Shown: one piece after another, positions 27,591-36,974 of the stretch | Layout: each line of letters begins with the position of its first letter | How positions within the stretch are numbered: the stretch's first letter is position 1 | Source of the DNA: Geojedonia sp051814705 | Lineage (GTDB): Bacteria > Bacteroidota > Bacteroidia > Flavobacteriales > Flavobacteriaceae | Reading direction: 5' to 3' | Assembly: GCA_051814705.1 (NCBI GenBank) | Contig: JBPWQW010000001.1 | Span: 372,001-436,000, forward strand | Length of the DNA: 64,000 bases | Notes under the pieces: generated by a model | Database searches by the model: none | What the model was told of the DNA's origin: nothing | Seen by the model: only the letters and a program-made list of their open reading frames with translations | Program-made: the position numbers and the translations under genes

Positions 27591-27794
27591 ATGAAAAGAT
27601 TCACTATAATATTTACCATTGTTGCATTAATACTTATTGTTTTTAATGCTACAAATATTAGTCTCGAAGCCCCTTTTGAAGGTCAAAGCATCATAGGTTT
27701 GATTACCATTTTGGCACTCCTTTGTGCTATTATTTTATTACAAATCTTAAGGCTATCAAAACGTGTAGAGCAACATCTAAAAAACAAAAAATAA
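27591..27794 (+). CDS. Small two-helix membrane protein
   Basis: Encodes 67 residues with two hydrophobic helices (about 4-20 and 34-53) and a basic C-terminal tail (RLSKRVEQHLKNKK). It is packed tightly between the MarC-type gene (two bases) and the flavoprotein gene, whose ATG overlaps its stop codon (TAATG), indicating a real translated gene. I recognise no family. Confidence 0.72.
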   Translation: MKRFTIIFTIVALILIVFNATNISLEAPFEGQSIIGLITILALLCAIILLQILRLSKRVEQHLKNKK

Positions 27795-28396
27795 TGTATG
27801 ATGCATTAATTATTGGCGGTGGTGCTGCTGGAATGTCATGTGCTTTGGTACTGGGCTCAGCGCATGAAAAGCCTTTTGCCAAGCAAAAGCATATTGGCAT
27901 CATAATGCATCAAAAATCTTCTCAACTTCAAAGCGCCTTGTTCAATAATGTTTTGGGATTACCAGCTGGAACAACTGGGCAGTCTGTATTGGAAGATGGC
28001 AAAATTCAATTAAGCGACTTATACCCTCATGTGGAGCAAATTGAAAACGAAAAAGTTTTGAAAATTTCTCGAACTCTTGAAGGGTTTACAATCCAAACCA
28101 ATGTATCGTCATATCGCTCTAAACTGGTAGTAATTGCCGTTGGATATACCAATTTAATGTCCATTAAAGGATTGGAAACCTTTATAGCGCCCCACCCAAG
28201 AGCTGCTATTGAAAAAGGGCACATTTGGCTAAAAAATGACCATCATTTAATAGAAAATGGATTGTATGTTGCTGGAACTTTGGCGGGCTGGAGAAGCCAG
28301 TTTGCTATCGCTTCTGGGAGTGGTGCCCAAGTGGCTACCGATATTTTAACCCTTTGGAATGATGGCAACCATACCAAAATTCACGATAAACTTTAA
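27794..28396 (+). CDS. Short FAD-binding oxidoreductase, thioredoxin-reductase-like fold
   Basis: Encodes 200 residues. The N-terminus MYDALIIGGGAAGMSCALVL is a dinucleotide-binding (FAD) motif, and a second typical segment, NGLYVAGTLAGWRSQFAIAS, near the C-terminus matches the FAD-contact region of thioredoxin-reductase-like proteins. The protein has room only for a FAD domain: the NADPH domain and the CxxC redox motif are missing. Start at 27794 overlaps the previous stop as TAATG. It may accept electrons from an unknown partner. Convergent with the S41 protease gene, one base apart. Confidence 0.75.
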   Translation: MYDALIIGGGAAGMSCALVLGSAHEKPFAKQKHIGIIMHQKSSQLQSALFNNVLGLPAGTTGQSVLEDGKIQLSDLYPHVEQIENEKVLKISRTLEGFTIQTNVSSYRSKLVVIAVGYTNLMSIKGLETFIAPHPRAAIEKGHIWLKNDHHLIENGLYVAGTLAGWRSQFAIASGSGAQVATDILTLWNDGNHTKIHDKL

Positions 28397-28397
28397 G

Positions 28398-29996
28398 TTA
28401 CTGATCCTTTTCTTGGCTTAATAAAATAACCTCATCGATCATCACGTCTTTTTCATTATTAATCTGCTCGCCTTCGTTATTGCCATAAAGCTGTTCGGCC
28501 ATAGCTGCTTTTATAAGTTGCTTCATGGTATCGTAATACGCTGAAAATGTAATTTTGGCGCTTTCCCTTAAATTTAAATAGTTTTGAAACCGCTCAATAA
28601 TGTTATCACTAACCCGAAAATTGCTTCTGAAATCTTCAAAAGTTATACCATTATAAATGCTTCTATCCCTGTCCAACTCTTCAAAAACAAAATAATTAAT
28701 ATACCCTCTTCGCTTGATATAATTTAAGGTTTCGTTTTGAATGCTTGTATCCTGTGGCACAAAAATATCTGGAATGATGCCACCGCCTCCGTATACGACC
28801 TTGCCTTTTGGTGTTGTATATTTTAAAGAGTCGGCAACCTGAATATTGTCTTCATTACTAAGCTCACCGTTACTTAAGCGTTTATAATAATCGTTGTAAT
28901 AATCTACACTGTGGCCATTGTCATACGGTCTCTGTATGGAACGCCCCGTTGGCGTATAGTATCGAGATACGGTAAGCCTAATGGCACTTCCGTCACCCAG
29001 AGCCATTTCACGTTGCACCAAGCCTTTGCCGAAACTTCGACGCCCTACAATAGTGCCTTTGTCATTGTCTTGTAAAGCTCCTGCTACAATTTCGCTTGCT
29101 GAGGCCGAATTTTCATTAATAAGAATATAAATTTCGCCATCCTCAAAATCGCCCCTTTTGGTTGCATAACTTTTTTCAATTTTTCCTGATTTGTTTTTTG
29201 TAAACAATATCAACTTTCCAGCTCCCAAAAATTCATCAACGATTTGCTCAGCTACACCCAAAAAACCTCCCGGATTGTCCCTTAAATCCAATGCCAATTG
29301 CGTGGCACCTTCACTAAGCAAATAGTCCAGTGCTGTTTTAAATTCTTTATACGTGGATTCTGCAAAACGGTTGATTTTTATATAGCCCAAATCTTCGGTA
29401 AGCATATAAGCAGCGTCCACGCTTTTAATGGGTATATCGGTTCTTTTAATTTGAAAATCTAATAATTTATTCTCTCCTCTTCTATAAACTTTTAGGTTTA
29501 CTTTTGTATTTCGTTCTCCTTTAAGTCTATCTATAATACTGTCATTGCCCCAATCTTTTCCATAAATAGGAACCCCATCGGCCATGATAATTCGGTCTCC
29601 ACCTTTAATTCCCGCTTTCTCACTCGGTCCTCCAGAAGTTGGCCTAATAACGGCAACAGAGTCTTTGTACGAATAAAAATTGATGCCTATGCCCACAAAA
29701 TCGCCTTTCATGTTTTCGGTGACTTGTTGCATTTGATTTTTTGGAATATAAACTGAATGCGGATCCAAGTTCTCCAAAATACCATTGACCGTTACATCTA
29801 CAATACTGTCGGTATTGACATCATCGACATATTCATAGTCTATATAATCTATAAGCCTGTTGAGTTTGTCTTTTTTGCTGTTTGAGGTAAACAACCTGTC
29901 GGAACTGTCCTTGAAATTTAATTTTCCACCAATAAACACGCCTATTGCTAAGGAGATACCAATAATAAGTGGGATATATTTTTTTTGAATGTTCAT
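28398..29996 (-). CDS. C-terminal processing peptidase, S41 family
   Basis: Encodes 532 residues. An N-terminal hydrophobic helix (about 9-25) anchors or exports it. A PDZ domain follows (about 95-175, GPSEKAGIKGGDRIIMADG), then the S41 serine protease core: LALDLRDNPGGFLGVAEQIV, the catalytic-serine region NENSASASEIVAGALQD (about 297-313) and the catalytic lysine in RRSFGKGLVQ (about 325). Such proteases trim or degrade periplasmic proteins. It overlaps the upstream dCMP deaminase gene by four bases, so the two are translationally coupled. Confidence 0.93.
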   Translation of the reverse strand: MNIQKKYIPLIIGISLAIGVFIGGKLNFKDSSDRLFTSNSKKDKLNRLIDYIDYEYVDDVNTDSIVDVTVNGILENLDPHSVYIPKNQMQQVTENMKGDFVGIGINFYSYKDSVAVIRPTSGGPSEKAGIKGGDRIIMADGVPIYGKDWGNDSIIDRLKGERNTKVNLKVYRRGENKLLDFQIKRTDIPIKSVDAAYMLTEDLGYIKINRFAESTYKEFKTALDYLLSEGATQLALDLRDNPGGFLGVAEQIVDEFLGAGKLILFTKNKSGKIEKSYATKRGDFEDGEIYILINENSASASEIVAGALQDNDKGTIVGRRSFGKGLVQREMALGDGSAIRLTVSRYYTPTGRSIQRPYDNGHSVDYYNDYYKRLSNGELSNEDNIQVADSLKYTTPKGKVVYGGGGIIPDIFVPQDTSIQNETLNYIKRRGYINYFVFEELDRDRSIYNGITFEDFRSNFRVSDNIIERFQNYLNLRESAKITFSAYYDTMKQLIKAAMAEQLYGNNEGEQINNEKDVMIDEVILLSQEKDQ

Positions 29997-30427
29997 TTTG
30001 AACTTAAATCTTCTATTAATTTTAAATCAATTCCGGCTTTTTCTAAAAATTGTAGCCCCGAATCGTCCTTATACGTTTTTTCGTAAACCACCCTAACAAT
30101 CCCAGCTTGGTGTATTAGTTTACTGCACTCTTTACAAGGTGATAATGTGATATACAATGTGGCGCCTTTACAGGATTGTGTTGATGACGCGACCTTTAAA
30201 ATAGCGTTAGCTTCGGCATGTAAAACATACCATTTTGTATACCCCTCATCATCTTCACAAGGATTTTCAAATCCTGTTGGTGTCCCATTATAGCCGTCAG
30301 AAATAATCATTCTATCTTTTACAATCAAAGCCCCCACCTGTTTGCGTTTACAATGGGATAATTTTCCCCACTCTTTTGCTATTCTCAAATAAGCTTTATC
30401 GTATCGTAATTGTTTTTCTTTAGGCAT
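29993..30427 (-). CDS. dCMP deaminase family protein
   Basis: Encodes 144 residues. Zinc-site motifs are HAEANAIL and PCKECSKLIHQAG, with CEDDEGYTKWY typical of deoxycytidylate deaminase/ComEB. The reaction turns dCMP into dUMP, the substrate for thymidylate synthase. The N-terminal RIAKEWGKLSHCKRKQVGA is also characteristic. The four-base overlap with the S41 protease gene is not functionally explained. Confidence 0.9.
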   Translation of the reverse strand: MPKEKQLRYDKAYLRIAKEWGKLSHCKRKQVGALIVKDRMIISDGYNGTPTGFENPCEDDEGYTKWYVLHAEANAILKVASSTQSCKGATLYITLSPCKECSKLIHQAGIVRVVYEKTYKDDSGLQFLEKAGIDLKLIEDLSSK

Positions 30428-30534
30428 TTAACTGTTGTGTAATTTATGTATTGAAATAAAACGTATAACGAATATAAATGGTTCGTGTTTTAATTTGTAT
30501 AATTTAGAGTTAAATTTTATCATTGCCGAAATGA

Positions 30535-31125
30535 TCAGGCAAATATATTGCTTTTAATGAGCATAGGGATGAGCAGCCCAACAACAATTGCAGAAATAAC
30601 CATAGTCCAATCGCGTTTAGAGAATCTAAAAAGGGTTTGGCATAAAAATCCCAAAAACAAGATTATAAATACAACTATAATTTGTCCTATTTCAATGCCC
30701 AAACTAATTTCTAGAAGTGCCATCATTTTGTTTTCAGACTTACTTATGGTCGATTCAAATACATTTACAAAACCAAGACCGTGAATCAGCCCGAAAAATA
30801 GGGTAATAAAAAACAGCAATCCAACTTTGTTGTTTTGGGTTTTTTTACCAGCAGTGAACACATTAAATAGGGCTATTATGAGTATGGTTAATGGAATTAA
30901 AAATGCAATCCATTTGCTGTTAACACTTATAACATCGTACATTGCGAAAGCTAGCGATACAGAATGTCCAATCACAAACATGGTGATTAGAAATAAAACG
31001 CGCTTCCAGTCTTTAAACAAGTATGGAACGGTTAGCACTATTAAAAAAAGAATATGATCGTAGGCGTTTACGTTCAATATATGGTACATGCCATACTGTA
31101 TGTTGGATATAAAATCGTCGAGCAT
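30535..31125 (-). CDS. HupE/UreJ-like integral membrane protein
   Basis: Encodes 196 residues with about six membrane helices. Motifs YDHILFLIVL, GHSVSLAF and LIHGLGFVNVF carry histidines typical of HupE/UreJ-type proteins, which in other bacteria are associated with nickel entry for hydrogenase or urease. No hydrogenase, urease or nickel gene is here, so the metal link is family knowledge only. No signal peptide apart from the first helix. Divergent from umuC. Confidence 0.82.
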   Translation of the reverse strand: MLDDFISNIQYGMYHILNVNAYDHILFLIVLTVPYLFKDWKRVLFLITMFVIGHSVSLAFAMYDVISVNSKWIAFLIPLTILIIALFNVFTAGKKTQNNKVGLLFFITLFFGLIHGLGFVNVFESTISKSENKMMALLEISLGIEIGQIIVVFIILFLGFLCQTLFRFSKRDWTMVISAIVVGLLIPMLIKSNIFA

Positions 31126-31249
31126 AAGTTTATATGTTATTTGGAGTCTTTCAAATGTACAACTTATAACTGTTCTTTAAAATAAATTTTAACATATTCA
31201 TTGCTGTAAAAATTATAATTATTAAAGCTTTTCATCTAACTTTATACAC

Positions 31250-32512
31250 ATGTTTGCACTTGTAGATTGTAATAATTTTTATGCCTCTTGCGAACGCGTT
31301 TTTCAGCCACAGTTAAACAACAAACCTGTTGCCATTTTATCCAATAATGATGGTTGTGTGATTTCGCGCAGTGATGAAGCCAAGGCTTTGGGTTTGCCCA
31401 TGGGAGCTCCTGCATTTAAATATGAAGCGTTTTTTAAGGCGAATAACATTCGTGTTTTCTCATCCAATTACCCTCTATATGGCGATATGAGTGCTCGTGT
31501 GATGGCTATTCTTGAACACTTTTCGCCAGATGTTGAAGTGTACAGTATCGATGAAGCTTTTTTGGAACTCAAAGGTTTTGAACAATACAACCTTAACGCT
31601 TACGGCCTTCAAATACGGCAACGCATTTTAAAATGGACAGGAATTCCAACCAGTGTTGGTATCGCGCCAACTAAAGCCCTGTCTAAAGTCGCCAATAAAG
31701 TGGCTCGAAAATTCCCGAAGCAAACTAATGGGGTCTATGTTATAGATTCTGAAGAAAAACGGTTAAAAGCTCTAAAGTGGCTTAAAATTGGAGACGTTTG
31801 GGGTATTGGTCGTGGGCTCCAAAAACGATTAAATGAAAAACAATGTAAAACAGCATTTGATTTTATCCAGCTCCCTGACGATTGGATCAAGAACCATTTT
31901 TCGATTACTGAATGGCGTTTAAAAAAGGATTTGGAAGGCATTCCAACTTTAACTTTGGATTATAGAGAACCTAAACACGCCATTGCCACAACGCGCAGTT
32001 TTGAATATACCTATTCAGATCTAGAAAATATAAAAGAGCGCATTTCTACTTTTGCCACAAGTTGCGCCGAGAAATTACGGAAACAAAAATCCAGTTGTTA
32101 TGCCATTACCGTCTTGTTGAACAGCGATCGACATAAAAAAGAAAATCCCCAACACCATACAAGCAGAACCATTAGCTTGCCTTATCCAACAGATTCTTCT
32201 TTAATTATCAGCAACTGTGCTGTTGAAGCAGTAGCATCAATTTTTAAAGAAGGCATCACATACAAACGTGCAGGAGTTATTGTTACCGGCTTGGTTCCAA
32301 CGGATAACCATCAGTTGGATTTATTTCGGCACGAAAATCCAAAACATAAACCTTTGATGCATGCTATCGATGCTTTAAATGAAAGGTATGAAACCTATAA
32401 AATAAAGCTGGGCAATCAAGACCTTAAGCGCACCTGGAAAATGCGCCAAAAACGATTATCTCCAAGATACACTACCAATATTAACGAAATACTTACTGTA
32501 ACATGTCATTAA
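31250..32512 (+). CDS. umuC: Y-family DNA polymerase, UmuC type
   Basis: Encodes 420 residues, as E. coli UmuC (422). The catalytic palm is clear: FALVDCNNFYASCERVF at the N-terminus with the first metal aspartate and SIDEAFLEL near residue 100 with the other two acids. Little-finger and C-terminal regions follow. With cleaved UmuD it forms DNA polymerase V for error-prone lesion bypass. Its stop overlaps the start of umuD by ten bases. I did not find a CTGT-N8-ACAG SOS box upstream, and the local SOS operator is unknown. Confidence 0.95.
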   Translation: MFALVDCNNFYASCERVFQPQLNNKPVAILSNNDGCVISRSDEAKALGLPMGAPAFKYEAFFKANNIRVFSSNYPLYGDMSARVMAILEHFSPDVEVYSIDEAFLELKGFEQYNLNAYGLQIRQRILKWTGIPTSVGIAPTKALSKVANKVARKFPKQTNGVYVIDSEEKRLKALKWLKIGDVWGIGRGLQKRLNEKQCKTAFDFIQLPDDWIKNHFSITEWRLKKDLEGIPTLTLDYREPKHAIATTRSFEYTYSDLENIKERISTFATSCAEKLRKQKSSCYAITVLLNSDRHKKENPQHHTSRTISLPYPTDSSLIISNCAVEAVASIFKEGITYKRAGVIVTGLVPTDNHQLDLFRHENPKHKPLMHAIDALNERYETYKIKLGNQDLKRTWKMRQKRLSPRYTTNINEILTVTCH

Positions 32513-32952
32513 AATTTTTAACTCCAAAAGACACTTTAGATTTTTACACTCCAGACGATTCAAATCCTTTAAAAATTGTATTGGCACAAACAGGAATATC
32601 GGCTGGTTTTCCTTCGCCTGCCGATGACTTTAAAGAGTTCAAAATCAGTCTTGACAAAACATTAGTCAAAAACAAAGAAGCTACTTTTTATGCTAAAGTA
32701 AGTGGACAATCTATGGTTGGCGCGGGGATTGATGATGGCGATTTGCTAGTGGTCGATAAAAGTTTGGAGCCCCAACACAACAGCATAGCGGTGTGTTTTA
32801 TTGATGGTGAATTTACCGTAAAACGATTAAAGGTGTCTGGCGGAGATGTGTATTTACAGCCAGAAAACCCAGCATACGGCCCTATAAAAATAACGGAAGG
32901 TAATGATTTTCAGGTTTGGGGCATCGTGACGCATGTGATCAAAAAAATGTAA
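32503..32952 (+). CDS. umuD: UmuD-like S24 autoprotease, subunit of polymerase V
   Basis: Encodes 149 residues. The self-cleavage site is SAGFPSPADD (Ala34-Gly35; E. coli has Cys-Gly). The catalytic serine is Ser70 (SGQSMVGAGI) and the lysine Lys107 (FTVKRL). The 35-residue gap from scissile Gly to Ser and the 37 from Ser to Lys are exactly those of E. coli UmuD. There is no helix-turn-helix domain, so it is not LexA. Encoded downstream of, and overlapping, umuC; the E. coli order is the reverse. Confidence 0.93.
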   Translation: MSLKFLTPKDTLDFYTPDDSNPLKIVLAQTGISAGFPSPADDFKEFKISLDKTLVKNKEATFYAKVSGQSMVGAGIDDGDLLVVDKSLEPQHNSIAVCFIDGEFTVKRLKVSGGDVYLQPENPAYGPIKITEGNDFQVWGIVTHVIKKM

Positions 32953-33095
32953 CTAATACTCTACCTTTTTAAGGGATTTTGGATTCTCTTTATAATCCAA
33001 CAGAAAATAACAACCCTTTTAATGCTATCATTCAATAATTCTCTTAATATAAAAGGACTTTGGAATGTAAAACTATGCTCTAATACATAATTTAG

Positions 33096-33109
33096 TGTGT
33101 TCGTACACA
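33096..33109. promoter_or_regulatory. Candidate LacI-family operator (distant copy)
   Basis: TGTGTTCGTACACA is a 14-base palindrome with a central CG and one unmatched pair. It differs by one base from the consensus TGTGTTCGAACACA drawn from it and the two sites beside the LacI-type gene at 53.6 kb. The central CpG dyad is typical of LacI/PurR operators. Confidence 0.65.
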
Positions 33110-33129
33110 TTTTATTCAAATTTTCTTTT

Positions 33130-33156
33130 TTGTTGTACAAATAATATGTAGTTTTG
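33130..33156 (+). promoter_or_regulatory. Promoter of the nucleotidyltransferase-nagB operon
   Basis: TTG (33130-33132) and TAGTTTTG (33149-33156) fit the -33 TTG / -7 TAnnTTTG pattern with a 16-base spacer. The operator centre lies about 60 bases upstream of the expected start site. Confidence 0.5.
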
Positions 33157-33264
33157 TTTGGATATAATAAATTACTTTAAAAGTGTAATATCCTTATATG
33201 TATGTATATCAGTGTTTTAATCGTGCTAAAGCGTATCTATTTAATAAAATATAACGTTTAAATA

Positions 33265-34182
33265 ATGCTAAAGAAAAAGAGAGAGAAACCCACACTGGTC
33301 ATTTTAGCCGCTGGCATGGGAAGTCGTTATGGCGGTTTGAAGCAAATAGATACTTTTACTCCAGAAGGAGATACTATTATTGATTTTTCAATTTATGATG
33401 CCTTAAGAGCTGGATTTGGAAAATTTGTATTTATTATTCGCAAAAGTTTTGAAAAAGAGTTCAAAGAGATTTTTAATAAAAAACTAGAGGGAAAAGCAGA
33501 GGTTGCTTATGTATATCAAGAGCTTGAAAATGTACCTAAAAAATATATTGAGCCAGAAAGAACAAAACCATGGGGTACAGGGCACGCTTTACTAATGGTT
33601 GAGGATGTTATACATGAAAATTTTGCAATTATTAATGCCGACGATTTTTACGGTAAGGATGCATTCGAAGTCATGGCAAAGGCGCTGTCGGCAACAGATA
33701 AAAATTCTTATGAATTTTTCACAATGGCATACATATTAAAAAAGACAATATCTGAACATGGGTATGTTTCAAGAGGAGAATGCAAAGTAAATAAAAACGG
33801 GTATTTAATTGATATTATCGAGAGAACACATATTGAAAAGATTGATGGAAGGTTGAAGAGAAAAGATGATGATGGCCATTTTGTTGACATTGACGAAAAC
33901 ACTATTGTATCTATGAATTTTTTCGGATTCACACCTCAATGTTTCGGGTTTGGAAAAACGTTATTTAAAGAATTTTTAGAAACAAATAAAGGAAATTTAA
34001 AGGCCGAATTTTACATTCCATCCATAGTAAATGAGATATTAAAATCAAATGTCGCTAGTGTTAAAGTTTTAAAATCTAATGCTAAATGGTTTGGAGTTAC
34101 CTATAAAGAAGATAAAGAAATTGCAAAAAGAGCCATAGAAGAACTAAAAAACAAGAATGTTTATCCATCAAATCTTTGGTGA
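33265..34182 (+). CDS. Sugar-phosphate nucleotidyltransferase
   Basis: Encodes 305 residues. The nucleotide-binding signature LVILAAGMGSRYGGLKQ (about 11-27) and the metal-binding NADDFYG (about 119-125) mark an NTP-transferase that joins NTP and a sugar 1-phosphate to give an NDP-sugar. The specific sugar cannot be read from sequence. It is first in an operon with a WbpP-like epimerase and, by a shared operator, is probably co-regulated with a GHMP sugar kinase that could supply its sugar 1-phosphate; a HexNAc-1-P is therefore plausible. The epimerase gene starts 16 bp later. Confidence 0.85.
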   Translation: MLKKKREKPTLVILAAGMGSRYGGLKQIDTFTPEGDTIIDFSIYDALRAGFGKFVFIIRKSFEKEFKEIFNKKLEGKAEVAYVYQELENVPKKYIEPERTKPWGTGHALLMVEDVIHENFAIINADDFYGKDAFEVMAKALSATDKNSYEFFTMAYILKKTISEHGYVSRGECKVNKNGYLIDIIERTHIEKIDGRLKRKDDDGHFVDIDENTIVSMNFFGFTPQCFGFGKTLFKEFLETNKGNLKAEFYIPSIVNEILKSNVASVKVLKSNAKWFGVTYKEDKEIAKRAIEELKNKNVYPSNLW

Positions 34183-34198
34183 AAAATAAAAGCGTATC

Positions 34199-35128
34199 AT
34201 GAAAAAATATCTTATCACCGGAGGAGCCGGCTTTATTGGAAGTCACATAGCCGAGTACTTAGCTAATGAAGGACATGAGGTATGTGTTTTAGATAATTTA
34301 AGAACGGGCTTTGAAAAAAACCTTGAAGGATTAGACCTTAGGTTTTTTAAAGGAGATATTCGCGATAAGGATATCGTGCAAGAAACCGCACAAAATGCTG
34401 ATGCCATTTTTCATTTAGCAGCCTTGGTTAGTGTACCCGAATCCCTTTTAAAATTGGATGAGTGCATCGATATTAATGTATTAGGGACTATTAATTTATT
34501 GGATGCTGCAAAAAAGAATTCAAATTGTAAAGTGGTTCTTTCCAGTTCCGCAGCTAACTATGGTGACAATCCTGTTTTACCCAAAGTTGAAACAATGTTT
34601 CCAGAACCCATGACACCCTATGCCATTTCCAAATTAGATGGAGAATACTATTTTAAAATGTATTTTAATCAGTACCATTTAGAAACAGTTTCATTACGGT
34701 ATTTTAATGTCTTTGGGCCTCGTCAAAATCCAAAATCAGCCTATGCGGCAGCAGTACCCATTTTTATTAACAAAGCATTAAAGAATGAGCCTCTTACAAT
34801 TTATGGAGATGGTCTGCAAACTAGAGATTTTATCTACGTTAAAGATGTGGTAAGAGCAAATTTATTGGCTTCTCAAAAAGGAAATGAAACATACAACGTA
34901 GCCCTAGGGCACAGCACTTCCATTTTAGAATTAGCAGAAAAAATTATAGAAACAACAAACTCTAAGTCGGAGATTCAATTTTTAGATGAGCGTCCAGGCG
35001 ATATTAAACATTCAAAAGCAGATCCTTCAAAGTTTAACCAGCTAGGGTTTAAACCACAATATACAATAGAGCAAGCTTTAAGTGAAACTATTGAATTTTA
35101 TGATTACGAACTATCTATAAAAAAATGA
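34199..35128 (+). CDS. NAD-dependent NDP-sugar epimerase, WbpP/UDP-HexNAc 4-epimerase-like
   Basis: Encodes 309 residues of the extended short-chain dehydrogenase family. The NAD motif is GGAGFIGSH (8-16), catalytic Ser lies in LSSSAANYG and the Tyr-Lys pair in PYAISK. RYFNVFGPRQNPKSAYAAAV closely resembles the corresponding loop of WbpP-type UDP-N-acetylglucosamine 4-epimerases, so C4 epimerisation of an NDP-HexNAc is the best guess. A UDP-glucose 4-epimerase is the main alternative. Four bases separate it from the symporter gene. Confidence 0.85.
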   Translation: MKKYLITGGAGFIGSHIAEYLANEGHEVCVLDNLRTGFEKNLEGLDLRFFKGDIRDKDIVQETAQNADAIFHLAALVSVPESLLKLDECIDINVLGTINLLDAAKKNSNCKVVLSSSAANYGDNPVLPKVETMFPEPMTPYAISKLDGEYYFKMYFNQYHLETVSLRYFNVFGPRQNPKSAYAAAVPIFINKALKNEPLTIYGDGLQTRDFIYVKDVVRANLLASQKGNETYNVALGHSTSILELAEKIIETTNSKSEIQFLDERPGDIKHSKADPSKFNQLGFKPQYTIEQALSETIEFYDYELSIKK

Positions 35129-35132
35129 AAAT

Positions 35133-36947
35133 ATGATTTCTTTAAGCACCCTTGATTACTCATTAATTATATTGTTTTTTACAATTACACTGTCCATTGG
35201 AATATATGTTTCCAAAAAATCAGGGAAAAATACAACAGAGTTTTTCCTTTCTGGACGAACCATGCCTTGGTGGTTACTTGGAGTTTCAATGGTTGCTACA
35301 ACTTTTTCAACAGATACGCCCAATTTAGTAACTGATATTGTAAGGACCAATGGTGTCTCTGGCAACTGGGTATGGTGGGCATTTTTACTAACGGGAATGC
35401 TAACGGTCTTTGTATATGCGAAACTTTGGCGTAAATCAAATGTAAATACGGATATTGAGTTTTACGAATTTAGATATGGAGGTGCTCCTGCTAAATTTTT
35501 AAGAAAATTCAGAGCTATTTATTTAGGGGTTATATTTAATGTGATTACCATGTCTGCAGTAACCTTGGCTGCCATTAAAATTGGAGGTATTATGCTGGGG
35601 CTTGAACCTTGGCAAACCGTAATAAGCGCAGGGTTAATTACGGTTACTTTTAGTGCTTTAGGAGGATTTAAAGGTGTTGTTTACACCGATTTTGTTTTGT
35701 TTTTTGTAGCCATGGGAGGTGCCATAGGGGCTGCCTATTTTCTGGTTAACATCCCAGAAGTTGGAGGTATTCAAAACTTATTGACACATGAAAACGTTGC
35801 AGATAAACTATCTATACTGCCAGACTTTAATAACAAAAGCACTCTAATAACATTATTAATTATTCCTTTAGCCGTGCAATGGTGGAGTTCTTGGTACCCA
35901 GGTGCCGAACCTGGTGGTGGTGGTTATATTGCACAGCGTATGTTAGCTGCCAAAGATGAAAACCATGCTATTGGTGCCACGTTTTTCTTTAATATCATGC
36001 ATTATGCGTTACGCCCTTGGCCATGGATTCTTGTCGCATTGGCATCATTGGTCGTTTTCCCAGATTTAACAAGTATTCATGAAGCTTTTCCAAATATTGC
36101 TAATGATAAATTAGGTCATGATTTAGCATACTCGGCAATGCTCACAAAATTACCAAGTGGGTTGCTAGGTATTGTGTTAGCATCGTTAGCAGCAGCTTAT
36201 ATGAGTACTATTTCAACACAATTAAATTGGGGCTCATCCTATATTGTTTATGATTTTTACAAACAACAAATTAATCCTGACGCCTCCGAAAAAAGATTAG
36301 TGGCTGTAGGAAGAATTTCAACAGTAATATTAATGGTATTGAGTGCTCTATTAGCATTAGCTCTTCAAAACGCTTTGCAATTATTTGAATTGTTACTGGC
36401 ATTTGGTGCTGGAACTGGATTGATTTTTATATTGAGATGGTTTTGGTGGCGTATTAACGCATGGAGTGAAATTACAGCGATGTTCGCTTCTGGTATCATT
36501 TCAATTTTATTAAAATTGACTCCAGTAGGTGCTTTCTTTTTTAATGAAACCAGTGGCGTGTTTCCTTCCTGGGCAGAATTCCCGATGCTAGTATTAGTTA
36601 CGACTATTATATGGCTTGCCGCTACTTATATAACGCAACCAGAATCCAAAGAGGTGTTACAAAGCTTTTATAAAAAAATACAACCCGGTGGACCAGGATG
36701 GGCTAAAGTGATCTTAGAAGCGCAATCGGAGAATATTGAATTAAAAAACAGCAATGAAAAATGGAGTGTTCCTTCAGGAATTTTAGCCATGCTTTTAGGT
36801 TGTGTGTTAATTTACAGTTGTATGTTCGCAACAGGCTATTGGATTTATGGCGATTATAAATATGCCATTTTGTTTACCGTTGCATCAGTAGTTTCAGCTT
36901 ATTTATTAGCCAAAATTTGGAGAAAAATTAAAACCGTTATTTTATAA
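35133..36947 (+). CDS. Sodium/solute symporter (SSS family)
   Basis: Encodes 604 residues with about 13-14 membrane helices. SSS signatures include the N-terminal KKSGKNTTEFFLSGRTMPWW with GVSMVATTFSTDTP, and ALGGFKGVVYTDFV in the core. These inner-membrane carriers import sugars, sialic acids, amino acids and other solutes with sodium. Its place between an NDP-sugar epimerase and nagB suggests an amino sugar or small oligosaccharide. The long last loop and extra helix are typical of the larger Bacteroidota members. nagB follows after 27 bp. Confidence 0.9.
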   Translation: MISLSTLDYSLIILFFTITLSIGIYVSKKSGKNTTEFFLSGRTMPWWLLGVSMVATTFSTDTPNLVTDIVRTNGVSGNWVWWAFLLTGMLTVFVYAKLWRKSNVNTDIEFYEFRYGGAPAKFLRKFRAIYLGVIFNVITMSAVTLAAIKIGGIMLGLEPWQTVISAGLITVTFSALGGFKGVVYTDFVLFFVAMGGAIGAAYFLVNIPEVGGIQNLLTHENVADKLSILPDFNNKSTLITLLIIPLAVQWWSSWYPGAEPGGGGYIAQRMLAAKDENHAIGATFFFNIMHYALRPWPWILVALASLVVFPDLTSIHEAFPNIANDKLGHDLAYSAMLTKLPSGLLGIVLASLAAAYMSTISTQLNWGSSYIVYDFYKQQINPDASEKRLVAVGRISTVILMVLSALLALALQNALQLFELLLAFGAGTGLIFILRWFWWRINAWSEITAMFASGIISILLKLTPVGAFFFNETSGVFPSWAEFPMLVLVTTIIWLAATYITQPESKEVLQSFYKKIQPGGPGWAKVILEAQSENIELKNSNEKWSVPSGILAMLLGCVLIYSCMFATGYWIYGDYKYAILFTVASVVSAYLLAKIWRKIKTVIL

Positions 36948-36974
36948 AACTTTAAAAAATTAAATCTACAGACA

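Larger units (their letters stand above)
32953..33264 (+). promoter_or_regulatory. Intergenic region holding the promoter of the nucleotidyltransferase-nagB operon
   Basis: The 312 bp contain a possible stem-loop after umuD (TTGGATT 32979-32985 / AATCCAA 32994-33000, with outer AAGGG/CCCTT arms), the palindromic operator at 33096, a promoter at about 33130-33156, and a ~108-base AT-rich leader before ATG 33265. No coding frame is seen. Confidence 0.6.

Noticed and set aside
31126..31249. Possible LexA/SOS box upstream of umuC
   Set aside because: CTGT occurs but without ACAG at the needed distance; no convincing dyad, so not reported as an operator.
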